Shown here piece after piece: positions 1 through 6,841 of a stretch of 7,407 bases of DNA (position 1 is the first letter of the stretch; every line of letters starts with the position of its first letter). Source of the DNA: CAMBRF01 sp964404035 (lineage in GTDB: Bacteria; Verrucomicrobiota; Kiritimatiellia; CAIKKV01; CAITUY01); NCBI GenBank assembly GCA_964404035.1, contig CAYOIT010000210.1:1-7407 (forward strand), given 5' to 3'. The notes beneath the pieces are model-generated. The model ran no database searches and was not told the origin of the DNA. It saw only the letters and a program-made list of their open reading frames with translations. The translations under genes were made by a program, and so were the position numbers.

Positions 1-2
1 GC

Positions 3-2417
3 TACAACGCGATCATGGTGCACGCCTACGGCAACAATCCGATGGCCGGCTTTAGTTTCCAAGGCATACCCAAGCCGGTGGGGTATCTCTCGACAACCGT
101 GAAGGGACGCGACTGGGCCACGATGCACGTCAACGACGTGCGGCGGCTATGGGGCGGCGAGGTATTCGACAAGCCGGTATTTGGCGCGGACGCGGGCCTG
201 GTGCCCGATGAGCAGCGCGCGGCAGCGGCGCAGGAGTTGATGCAGGGAGTGTTCGCCCACGCGGCACAGCGGGGGATAGGCGTGGTGTTCGCGGTGGACG
301 TGGACACGCCGAGCGCGAATCCGCAGGAATTGATCCGCCTGTTACCGGAATCCGCGCGCTTCATGGTGCGCGGTTTATGGTTGCCGAACCCGGACACGCC
401 GGAAGGTTATGCGTTTTTCCGCGCCCAGGTCGGGGGCTTGATGGAGGCGTATCCGCAGATCACCAAACTGGTGGTCTGGTTTCGCCGGGGCGAAACGCGG
501 TGGATGACTTTGAAAGTGAGCGACCTGCCACCGGCCTGGCAGAAGGAGTGGGCCGACGAGATCGCTCGGACGCCCGCTGCCGGGAAGTATTGGCACGGCC
601 CAGGCCTGTTTGCCATCGGCAAAATCGTCCGCGCCTTTGGCCGGGCGTTGAAGGAGTGCGGCGCGAAACAAACCCGCGTCGCCGCCGGCACATGGGGCTT
701 TGAATTTCTGAGCGCCGCCGACCGGTTTTTCCCCAAGGATGTGGCGTTGATGGGGCTGGACTACGATGTGCTCCATGGCAAATCGCAACTTGGCACGGCG
801 CAATTGCGCGCGCCGTTGCGCGAGGTCGGCACGCGCCGGCCTGTGATCCCGGTCGTTTGGGCGCACCACGATGACGGCGCGTACATTGGCCGTCCATACA
901 CGCCGTTCGACCGGTTCTACTCGAAGCTCGCCGATGCCAAGGCAAGCGGTTTCGGTGTCATTCACTGGACCACGCGTCCGCTCGATTTGTTTTTCGCCAG
1001 CCATATCCGGCAGGTCTTCGCAGCGACAAAAGACGAGCCGTTGCGAGAGACCTGCGAGCGCGCCGGCGGCAGGATGATGGGCGAGTATTTGTATCGTTGG
1101 ATCACCGAAGCACCGCAATTTGGGCGCGATACGAGCGATCACTTCATCGATCGTGAACTCACCAACGTGCCCGGCATCGTGGAGGGTTGCCGGCAACGAC
1201 TGGACCTGCTTCGCGAGGCGACTGGAGAACAAGCCGATTACTTCCGGGGGCTGGAACAGTTCACCGTGTCCTTCCACGAGACGCACGATCTTTTCCAGCG
1301 TTCGCAAGCCGCGCTTAAAAAAAACGATTTCGCCCAAGCCCGTGAACTGTTGGCCCAGTGCCGGCCCGAGTCGGTGATCGAGCAGTTTGCGAGGTTCAGT
1401 TCGATCGGCGGCATTACGCGCGGCGAACAGGGGCTGGTCGTCTCACTGAACACGCGATGGCTGGTTTACTTCGTTCGGCTGCGCCAGATGCTCGGCATGG
1501 AATCGGTCCGTTACAACTTCGCCCCGACCTCGCATGACGAGCTCGCGCAAGCACCGGGTCATTTCACCTATCATTTCGATGCCAAGCATCAGGTCTGGCA
1601 AACCCTCGGCTCCAAAGAAACCGGCGCCGAGACATTCAGTGCGCCGTCCGCCGACGCCGAGATTGCCCGGCATGGGTTGGAGACCGACAAGCCGCTCACG
1701 CTGACGCTTCGGCCGATTGTCCACAAGGCGGCGTTGCCAGCCGCTCAATACCGGTTGCGCCTCTTGGCCGCTGATCCCACCTCCACTGCGGCCGGCCAGC
1801 GGGTTTTCGATGTGGAAGTGAAGGCGAGCGAAGTCAAAGGCGGTCCGGTGACCTACCGCTTTGAGCCAACGCGCGCGAAATTTCTGCGCCTGGTTTGCCA
1901 GGGCAATTCGGAAAACGACTGGAACAGCATCATTGGTGTCGCGTCGCCGGCACTCGGCACGGAGGCCACCGCCTCGGCTGAAGTTGTTGGATTTCCGCCA
2001 GAGAACGCAATCGACTCTTCCCCTGAAACACGTTGGTCCGCGAGCGGTGGCAACGTTTGGATTCAGTTTGCGCTGAAGCCGGACATTGCGTTGGAAACGC
2101 TCGCAGTGACATGGCACCTCGCCGAAAAGCGCCAGTATCGCGTCGAGTTCCTCGTGTCCGACGACGGTCGCGACTGGCGCAAGCTGACGCCACAATCCGC
2201 TCCGGTATCCGCCGCGACGCCGGTGCCAGCGGTGTCAGCGGCGCCAGCGGTGACGGAGCGCGTGGATGTGTTCGCCAAAGCCGGCGGGCCGAATCGATTG
2301 GTCGAATTGGTTTATCCAGTCACACTGCCCGAACCCGGTGTGGTGGAAGTGCGCCTTGTGCCGGTGACCGGCAAAGCGGTGGTTTCAGGCGCCGTTTTGG
2401 AGCCGGTAAACCAATGA
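3..2417 (+). CDS. Putative TIM-barrel glycoside hydrolase with C-terminal F5/8 type C (discoidin) domain, 5'-truncated
   Basis: The reading frame is open to the left edge (residues YNAI precede the first Met at base 15) and there is no ribosome binding site before that Met. The visible N-terminus YNAIMVHAYGNNPM reads like an early barrel strand, so the true start lies outside the window. Residues are numbered from the Met at base 15. About 1-340 look like an (alpha/beta)8 glycosidase body: strand-like segments GVVFAVDVDTPSANP (90-104), KLVVWFRRGE (151-160), AAGTWGFEF (223-231), VIPVVWAHHDDG (277-288) and GVIHWTTRPLD (314-324). E160 and E230 are candidate acidic catalytic residues, but this is only a guess. 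About 345-610 is a helical and beta linker region. About 645-790 is a discoidin-type carbohydrate-binding module (PENAIDSSPETRWSA, WIQFAL, YRVEFLVSDDGRDW). I recognise no named GH family; the general layout recalls alpha-glucuronidase-like enzymes (GH67/GH115), without a firm assignment. It is the first visible gene of a CAZyme operon. Confidence 0.75.
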   Translation, partial: YNAIMVHAYGNNPMAGFSFQGIPKPVGYLSTTVKGRDWATMHVNDVRRLWGGEVFDKPVFGADAGLVPDEQRAAAAQELMQGVFAHAAQRGIGVVFAVDVDTPSANPQELIRLLPESARFMVRGLWLPNPDTPEGYAFFRAQVGGLMEAYPQITKLVVWFRRGETRWMTLKVSDLPPAWQKEWADEIARTPAAGKYWHGPGLFAIGKIVRAFGRALKECGAKQTRVAAGTWGFEFLSAADRFFPKDVALMGLDYDVLHGKSQLGTAQLRAPLREVGTRRPVIPVVWAHHDDGAYIGRPYTPFDRFYSKLADAKASGFGVIHWTTRPLDLFFASHIRQVFAATKDEPLRETCERAGGRMMGEYLYRWITEAPQFGRDTSDHFIDRELTNVPGIVEGCRQRLDLLREATGEQADYFRGLEQFTVSFHETHDLFQRSQAALKKNDFAQARELLAQCRPESVIEQFARFSSIGGITRGEQGLVVSLNTRWLVYFVRLRQMLGMESVRYNFAPTSHDELAQAPGHFTYHFDAKHQVWQTLGSKETGAETFSAPSADAEIARHGLETDKPLTLTLRPIVHKAALPAAQYRLRLLAADPTSTAAGQRVFDVEVKASEVKGGPVTYRFEPTRAKFLRLVCQGNSENDWNSIIGVASPALGTEATASAEVVGFPPENAIDSSPETRWSASGGNVWIQFALKPDIALETLAVTWHLAEKRQYRVEFLVSDDGRDWRKLTPQSAPVSAATPVPAVSAAPAVTERVDVFAKAGGPNRLVELVYPVTLPEPGVVEVRLVPVTGKAVVSGAVLEPVNQ
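1949..2390 (+). other. F5/8 type C (discoidin-like) domain inside the first gene, with an Ala/Pro/Val-rich insert
   Basis: This segment encodes a beta-sandwich carbohydrate- or surface-binding module. The diagnostic run is PENAIDSSPETRWSA followed by WIQFAL and YRVEFLVSDDGRDW, the usual order for the N-terminal half of this fold. Just upstream (about 1853-1930) lies FLRLVCQGNSENDWNSI, which resembles the end of a discoidin-type domain rather than its beginning, so a remnant of a second module may precede it. Between SDDGRDWRKL and the final strands lies a low-complexity Ala/Pro/Val insert at about 2202-2260, made of repeated GCCAGCGGTG-type units. The domain would anchor the enzyme to its polysaccharide. 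Confidence 0.7.
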
Positions 2418-2507
2418 AACCTTTGCGGGATGACGATGCCGAAGTGTTCGCATATCGCGCGCGGTGAGTTGTTCATGCGTCGGGAAATGAAAATGAGCAA
2501 AGTGAGC

Positions 2508-2514
2508 AAAAGGA
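2508..2514 (+). promoter_or_regulatory. Ribosome binding site favouring the start at 2520
   Basis: AAAAGGA sits five bases before the ATG at 2520, a good Shine-Dalgarno position. The upstream in-frame ATGs at 2430, 2475, 2487 and 2493 have weaker or badly spaced purine stretches. The choice is not fully settled, because starting at 2487 or 2493 would give a longer basic n-region to the signal peptide. A 9-bp tandem repeat (TGAGCAAAG then TGAGCAAAA, 2494-2511) overlaps this site. Confidence 0.5.
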
Positions 2515-2519
2515 TAACG

Positions 2520-4694
2520 ATGAGAGCTCTGATAGTGATGCTGATGTTGGGCGCTGTGGCGCATGCCGACACCCTTTCGCGTTACAATGTCGTCTGGGAT
2601 TCGCCCAGCGCCGATGCCCGGGGGTCGATGCCGGCAGGCAATGGCGATATCGGGATCAACGCGTGGGTGGAACCCTCGGGCGACCTCGTGTTTTACATCG
2701 GCAAAACCGACTCCTGGGAGGAGAACATGCAGCTGGCCAAGGTTGGCAAGGTGCGCGTCCGCTTCGAGCCGGCGCTGGCAACGACCAAGGGCTTCCGGCA
2801 AACGCTCAATCTCCGGGAAGGCGCGATCGAAATCCAAAATCCAAAAACCAAAATACGCGTGTGGGTGGATGCCAATCATCCGGTTGTCCAGGTGGACGCG
2901 CAGTCTCTGGACGGTCAACCACTGGGCGCCACGGCGACCGTGGAACTCTGGCGCACCGAAAAGATAGAATTGTGCCGCCGCCGCCGCAGCTTCGCCGACA
3001 ACTTCGCTGGCGAGGCATTCTCGTGGCCGGACACGCTCTTGAAGGCGGCGCCCAAACAGATCGGTTGGTATCACCGCAACGCCGTATCGCCCTGGCGCGC
3101 AAACCTCGAACTCCAGAAACTCGACTCGGTGGCCCAGACGGAGCAGGATCCCATTCTCGGGCGAACCTTCGGGGCAATCCTCCGGGGCGAAAATTTTGTC
3201 TCAGCCTCCGACACCACGCTCAAGACCGCAGCGCCGGCCAGCGAGCTTTCGTTGCGTGTTTTTGTTTTGACCAGCATGGGGGACCAGTGGCAGGCGTCGA
3301 TCGAGAAAGAGGCCGAGGCGGTGGCCGCGAAGCCGGAGCGGTGGGCAGCGCATTGCCGGTGGTGGGATGAATTCTGGAATCGAAGCTGGATCTATGTGGA
3401 AGGCGATAAGGAGGCGGAGACGGTCACACGCGCCTACATCCTTCAGCGTTGGATGAACGCCTGCGCGGGACGCGGAGCGTATCCGATCAAATTCAACGGC
3501 TCGATCTTTGTGGTGGATGTTCCTGTCAAGGGTCAGCAGCTCAACGCCGATTACCGGCAATGGGGCGGTCTTTACTGGTTTCAGAACACCCGGTTTCCAT
3601 ACTGGTCCATGCTGGACTCCGGCGACTTCGATCAGATGCCTGCGCTCTTCAATATGTATCGGAAGGCCCTGCCTTCACGCCAACTTGCCACGCAAACCTA
3701 CTACGGCCACGCGGGGGCGTTCTACCCGGAGACGATGACCCTCTGGGGCACCTACAGCGATAAGAACTATGGCGCCAAGCGCGCGAACAAACCCGACGGC
3801 CTCACCGATAACGGCTTTGTTCGCCGCTACTGGCAGGGCGGCATCGAGCTGGTCGCCTTGATGCTCGACTATTACGATTGGACGCAGGATGCGAAGTTCC
3901 GAGACGAGACGTTGCTGCCGCTGGCGGGCGAGATTATCACCTTTTTCGACCAACACTGGCCGCGCGGCGCCGACGGCAAGATTCTGTTTGAGCCCGCGCA
4001 GTCGCTGGAGACATGGTGGATCAGCACCAACCCGCTTCCGGAGATTGCCGGGCTGCGTTACGTCATCCCGCGCCTGCAGCAAATCGCCGGCACCAAGGCC
4101 TGGCAGAAGACGCTTGATGAGCTGCCGCCTGTTCCGCTCAGCGAGGACAAGGCGCGCATTGCCCCCGCAGAGAAGTTCGTCGCCAACAAGAAAAACGACG
4201 AAAACCCTGAACTCTACGCCGTCTTTCCCTACCGGCTCTACGGCGTGGGAAAACCGGATTTGCCGGTGGGGCGGGCCACGTTTGCCGCGCGTATCAACCG
4301 TTTCAACAATTGCTGGTCACAGGATGCCATTCAAGCCGCCTGCCTGGGCCTCGGCGAAGAGGCGGCCAAGCTGGTCAGTGAGCGTTCCGCCGGCCGGGTC
4401 GCAGGCGGTTTCCGGTTTCCAGTCATGTGGGCGCCCAATAACGATTGGATGCCCGATCAGGACCATGGCACCGGCACCATGTGCGCCTTGCAACGGATGG
4501 TCGTGCAATCCGAGGGGCGCAAAGTCCAGCTGCTGCCGGCTTGGCCAAAGAGATGGAACGTTGCCTTCAAGCTCCACGTTGCGCACCAGACGAGCGTGGA
4601 AGGCGTCTGGCGCAACGGTAAGCTGGAACAACTGAAGGTGTCGCCCACGGAACGTCGAAAGGATGTCGAGATCTGGAAGGAGGCTGGGAAATGA
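2520..4694 (+). CDS. Secreted DUF5703 / GH95-like (alpha/alpha)6-barrel glycosidase
   Basis: Predicted exported glycosidase of about 724 residues. MRALIVMLMLGAVAHA is a signal peptide with a likely cut after Ala16. The mature protein opens with YNVVWDSPSADARGSMPAGN and GDIGINAWVE, the hallmark of the DUF5703 N-terminal beta-sandwich domain. The middle is a six-hairpin barrel: RQWGGLYWFQNTRFPYWSML, then HAGAFYPETMTLWGTYSD (from His397), RYWQGGIELVALMLDYYDWT and EPAQSLETWW (Glu497). The C-terminus NDWMPDQDHGTGTMCALQRM (H649 region) and VQLLPAWPKRWNVAFKLHV resembles the closing part of GH95 alpha-L-fucosidases and galactosidases. E404 (in YPET) and E497 are candidate catalytic acids by motif conservation; I cannot align them to a characterised enzyme. 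The substrate is unproven; fucose- or galactose-containing glycans are the best guess from GH95 kinship. The start at 2520 is chosen for its ribosome binding site and signal peptide; in-frame ATGs from 2430 onward are alternatives. It follows the first gene by 102 bases and overlaps the next by four. Confidence 0.85.
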   Translation: MRALIVMLMLGAVAHADTLSRYNVVWDSPSADARGSMPAGNGDIGINAWVEPSGDLVFYIGKTDSWEENMQLAKVGKVRVRFEPALATTKGFRQTLNLREGAIEIQNPKTKIRVWVDANHPVVQVDAQSLDGQPLGATATVELWRTEKIELCRRRRSFADNFAGEAFSWPDTLLKAAPKQIGWYHRNAVSPWRANLELQKLDSVAQTEQDPILGRTFGAILRGENFVSASDTTLKTAAPASELSLRVFVLTSMGDQWQASIEKEAEAVAAKPERWAAHCRWWDEFWNRSWIYVEGDKEAETVTRAYILQRWMNACAGRGAYPIKFNGSIFVVDVPVKGQQLNADYRQWGGLYWFQNTRFPYWSMLDSGDFDQMPALFNMYRKALPSRQLATQTYYGHAGAFYPETMTLWGTYSDKNYGAKRANKPDGLTDNGFVRRYWQGGIELVALMLDYYDWTQDAKFRDETLLPLAGEIITFFDQHWPRGADGKILFEPAQSLETWWISTNPLPEIAGLRYVIPRLQQIAGTKAWQKTLDELPPVPLSEDKARIAPAEKFVANKKNDENPELYAVFPYRLYGVGKPDLPVGRATFAARINRFNNCWSQDAIQAACLGLGEEAAKLVSERSAGRVAGGFRFPVMWAPNNDWMPDQDHGTGTMCALQRMVVQSEGRKVQLLPAWPKRWNVAFKLHVAHQTSVEGVWRNGKLEQLKVSPTERRKDVEIWKEAGK
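4677..4683 (+). promoter_or_regulatory. Strong ribosome binding site inside the end of the GH95-like gene
   Basis: AAGGAGG lies seven bases before the ATG at 4691, within the last codons of the preceding gene. That ATG overlaps the upstream stop as ATGA (4691-4694). The pair suggests translational coupling and decides the start at 4691 over the internal ATG at 4739, which has no comparable site. Confidence 0.75.
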
Positions 4695-5773
4695 AGATCC
4701 GCGGCACTCTTCAGCGGCAAAAACCGGATCGGGATACTATGATACGAACCGTCGTGCTAATCGTGCTGGGGGCCTATGCCGATCTGCAGGCCGGCGAGAG
4801 CCCGCGGGAAGCGCTGCGGCTGAGCGGCGCGTTTATCCAGTACGATGGCAGCAGCAGGGGTGTTGACTGGAGGAACACGCTTGAGAGCATGGTTGCCGCC
4901 GGCATGAACACGGTGGTCGTCCAGTATCTCAAGTTCGGCAACCATGACTTCATTCGCACTGAAAACGATCCGACGAAGCGCATCCTGGACCTTGCCGACG
5001 AACACAATCGCGGTGCCGCGGAGAATCGGCACATGCGCGTGTTCATCGGACTGAGTAACGCGGGTGGTTGGCACGGGGGGCGGGCCGCTTCCATGGACGC
5101 CATGCGGAAACGCCTGGCGGACGCCAAAGCCGACTGCGCCGCTGTGGCCGCGCGGATCAAGCAGCTTTATGGCGATCACGCATCGTTCGTTGGCTGGTAC
5201 ATCCCCTACGAAGCCGACAACTGCTATGATCCGGCGGACGCGGACAGGCTGGACGCCGTGCACGACTTCTACAAAGAGGTCGCGCAGAACTGCAAACGTC
5301 TGCTCGACAAACCCGTCGCGATGTCCGTGTTCTTCAACAACGACAAAGGCTTCTACAGCGCGGAAGCGACGGCACGGGCATATGCGCGCATTCTCCCGGA
5401 CAGCGGCATTCGCTATCTACTCCTGCAGGACGGCGTGGGCGAACGGAAGTGGGATGACCAGATCAAGCCGAAGATCGGCCCGTTTTTTGCTGCGTTCGGC
5501 AAGCTGTGCCAGAGCAGCGGTATCGAACTATGGGGTGTTGCCGAATGCTTCCGCTTCAATGCGGTAGGAAACCAACGCGTGCCGCTTGCCGACGCGGCGC
5601 GTCTGGCACTACAGTTGCGCGTGTTGCAGGAAGCAGACGTGATGACGGCTGTTGCCTTCGAATTCCCTCATTATCTTGATCCCAATCGACACGCAGCCGA
5701 TGACGAGGCGAGACTGGCACAGCGGAAGCACGTCTATGCCGACTACAGGCGGATTGTGGGAGAAAGCCAGTGA
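4691..5773 (+). CDS. Secreted DUF4434 family protein, TIM-barrel glycosidase-like
   Basis: Protein of 360 residues matching the DUF4434 pattern, a TIM-barrel group regarded as putative glycoside hydrolases. The N-terminus has a basic stretch (1-19) then VVLIVLGAYADLQAG (21-35), a signal peptide or lipid-free export signal with a long n-region. Barrel strands follow: LSGAFIQYDG (44-53), WRNTLESMVAAGMNTVVVQY (60-79), MRVFIGLSNAGGW (115-127), SFVGWYIPYEADN (165-177), VAMSVFFNN (209-217), RYLLLQDGVG (241-250), IELWGVAECF (278-287) and AVAFEFPHY (320-328). Glu174 after the fourth strand-like motif (GWYIPYE) and Glu285 (WGVAE) are spaced like the acid/base and nucleophile pair of retaining TIM-barrel enzymes; this is inference. 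The start at 4691 is chosen for its AAGGAGG site and ATGA overlap; Met17 at 4739 would give a shorter, more typical signal peptide. It is the last intact gene of the operon. The substrate is unknown. Confidence 0.85.
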   Translation: MKIRGTLQRQKPDRDTMIRTVVLIVLGAYADLQAGESPREALRLSGAFIQYDGSSRGVDWRNTLESMVAAGMNTVVVQYLKFGNHDFIRTENDPTKRILDLADEHNRGAAENRHMRVFIGLSNAGGWHGGRAASMDAMRKRLADAKADCAAVAARIKQLYGDHASFVGWYIPYEADNCYDPADADRLDAVHDFYKEVAQNCKRLLDKPVAMSVFFNNDKGFYSAEATARAYARILPDSGIRYLLLQDGVGERKWDDQIKPKIGPFFAAFGKLCQSSGIELWGVAECFRFNAVGNQRVPLADAARLALQLRVLQEADVMTAVAFEFPHYLDPNRHAADDEARLAQRKHVYADYRRIVGESQ

Positions 5774-5846
5774 GCGTTGCTCAACCCACTCCTTATCCGC
5801 CGTTGCGTTTATTTTGGACATGATTCATCAAAGAAACTGACTTTTA

Positions 5847-6113
5847 ATGAGACAAAAATCAACCTTACGCTTCTCACCGTCCTGCTGCTGACGCCGCTGG
5901 CCGATGCCAGTGATCTGGTTTCGCCGCGACCGGCACCCGCTGGCGCAGGGCTTCCAGATCCCCCAGTGGTTCCGGGAGGCGAAGTTTGGCATTTGGTCGC
6001 ATTGGAGCCCGCAGGTCGAGCCGGAGCAGGGGGACTATTGCGCCGGGGAAAATGGATCGGTCGGCGAGTTTCAAGCCGGCCCGTTCACATGCGCGCAGCT
6101 GTTTCATGTATGA
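5847..6113 (+). pseudogene. Decayed 5' fragment of a GH29 alpha-L-fucosidase
   Basis: Bases 5952-6038 encode FQIPQWFREAKFGIWSHW followed by SPQVEPEQGDY, the unmistakable start of the mature GH29 catalytic domain, with the substrate-binding His of the FGxxxHW motif (codon at 6000). Family members run to about 400-500 residues with the nucleophile Asp and acid Glu far downstream; here homology ends after about 30 residues and the frame stops at 6111-6113. Upstream, INLTLLTVLLLTPLADA is a clear signal-peptide core but in a different frame (5858-5908). The likely ATG at 5847 is in the GH29 frame and would stop at 5889. Adding one A to the A-run at 5854-5858 would give MRQKINLTLLTVLLL; removing one G from 5948-5950 would join the linker to FQIPQWF. 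So there are two apparent compensating indels plus a 3' truncation. The first could be avoided if a non-ATG start such as TTG 5777 were used. It sits 73 bases after the DUF4434 gene, in the same orientation, probably once the next gene of the operon. Confidence 0.75.
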
Positions 6114-6122
6114 CTTCATCAG

Positions 6123-6151
6123 CCTTGAGGAGCCGTGAGCTCCCGGCAAGG
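6123..6151. terminator. Imperfect hairpin between convergent gene sets, possible terminator
   Basis: CCTTG (6123-6127) pairs with CAAGG (6147-6151), and GGAGC (6129-6133) pairs with GCTCC (6139-6143), leaving loop CGTGA and a 1x3 internal loop. It lies 22 bases past the response regulator stop on the minus strand. There is no T-tract directly after it in the minus direction, and only a delayed TTTT (6163-6166) in the plus direction, so it is not a textbook intrinsic terminator. A second GC-rich inverted repeat (GCT CGGGC ... GCCCG g AGC, 6178-6201) overlaps the regulator's last codons. Confidence 0.3.
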
Positions 6152-6172
6152 GTTGTAGGAGGTTTTGGGTCG

Positions 6173-6841
6173 CTATGGCTCGGGCGGGAATAGCCCGGAG
6201 CGGTGGGCCTTGTTGACCGCCGCGGGCGCGTTGGAGACATGGAGTTTCTCATAGATGTGGTTGATGTGGGCGTTCACGGTGTAGTTGCTGATAGCGAGGC
6301 GTTCGGCGATCTCTTTTTGGACGTGGCCTTCCGCCATGAGTGTCAGCACTTCCATCTCACGTTTTGAGAGCGCCGGCGTCAGCGGCGGTGCCTTGGACCG
6401 TGTCCCCTTCAGGGCCTTCAGGATGAACTTGGCGATCCCGGCGTCGAGCGACGCCCCGCCATTGACCACGATGCGGATTCCCTCGGTGATCTGGGTGTCC
6501 GTGGCGGATTTCAGCAGGTAGCCTGCCGCGCCGAGGGTGATCGCTTGGAGGACGTCGGCCTCCTTGTCGGACTGGCTCAGGACGATGACTTTGGCCTGGG
6601 GAGCGGCCTCGGTGATGAGCGGCATGGCCTCAAGCCCGCTCATGCCCGGCAGGTTGAGGTCGAGCAGGACGATATCCGTATCCTTGTGCTGGCTCAGATG
6701 CAGCAGGCCATGCAAAGCGCCTTCGGCGGAGCCGAAGGCGCCGGTTAACATCATATCCGGCTCCATCGCCAGGGTCATTTCGATCACCTCGCGGTATTCG
6801 GGGTGGTCCTCAATGAGGATGATATGGATTTTCTTTTTCAT
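6173..6841 (-). CDS. NarL/FixJ-type response regulator (receiver plus LuxR-type helix-turn-helix)
   Basis: DNA-binding response regulator of 222 residues, usual length for the family. The receiver domain (about 3-125) has the acidic pair Glu11-Asp12 (LIEDHPEYREV), phosphoacceptor Asp61 (VLLDLNLPG), Ser89 (VIVLSQS) and Lys111 (GYLLKSA), so all switch residues are present. After a short linker comes a GerE/LuxR helix-turn-helix at about 157-215: SKREMEVLTLMAEGHVQKEI and AISNYTVNAHINHIYEKLHV. The start at 6841 is preferred: its ATG overlaps the kinase stop as ATGA and GGGGAAG lies just upstream. An ATG 12 bases earlier (6853) is an alternative, also with a purine-rich site. It is cotranscribed with and presumably phosphorylated by the upstream kinase. 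No target operator is evident in the window, and it converges on the glycosidase cluster rather than sharing a promoter with it. Confidence 0.93.
   Translation of the reverse strand: MKKKIHIILIEDHPEYREVIEMTLAMEPDMMLTGAFGSAEGALHGLLHLSQHKDTDIVLLDLNLPGMSGLEAMPLITEAAPQAKVIVLSQSDKEADVLQAITLGAAGYLLKSATDTQITEGIRIVVNGGASLDAGIAKFILKALKGTRSKAPPLTPALSKREMEVLTLMAEGHVQKEIAERLAISNYTVNAHINHIYEKLHVSNAPAAVNKAHRSGLFPPEP

Noticed and set aside
375..1337. Long minus-strand open frame (320 codons) opposite the first gene
   Set aside because: It is antisense to a clearly coding frame, has no recognisable motif, and long shadow frames are expected at this GC content. The same applies to the minus-strand frames at 1443-2195 and 2385-3074.
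2414..2467. ATG overlapping the stop of the first gene, giving a 17-codon peptide
   Set aside because: There is no ribosome binding site or leader-like content, and the tiny peptide has no support.
2494..2511. Two-copy 9-bp tandem repeat before the GH95-like start
   Set aside because: Only two units, and it overlaps possible coding sequence and the ribosome binding site; too short to claim a regulatory element.
2663..3370. Plus-strand frame of 235 codons inside the GH95-like gene
   Set aside because: It is Arg/Gly-rich, typical of an out-of-frame reading of GC-rich coding DNA, and the overlapping frame has strong family motifs.
5874..6149. Minus-strand frame of 91 codons across the fucosidase remnant
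   Set aside because: It is antisense to recognisable GH29 sequence for much of its length and shows no motif; the part downstream of the remnant is too short to judge.
6156..6217. AGGAGGT followed by an ATG at 6175 on the plus strand, a short potential gene
   Set aside because: It stops after about 13 codons and is antisense to the response regulator's C-terminus; probably coincidental.
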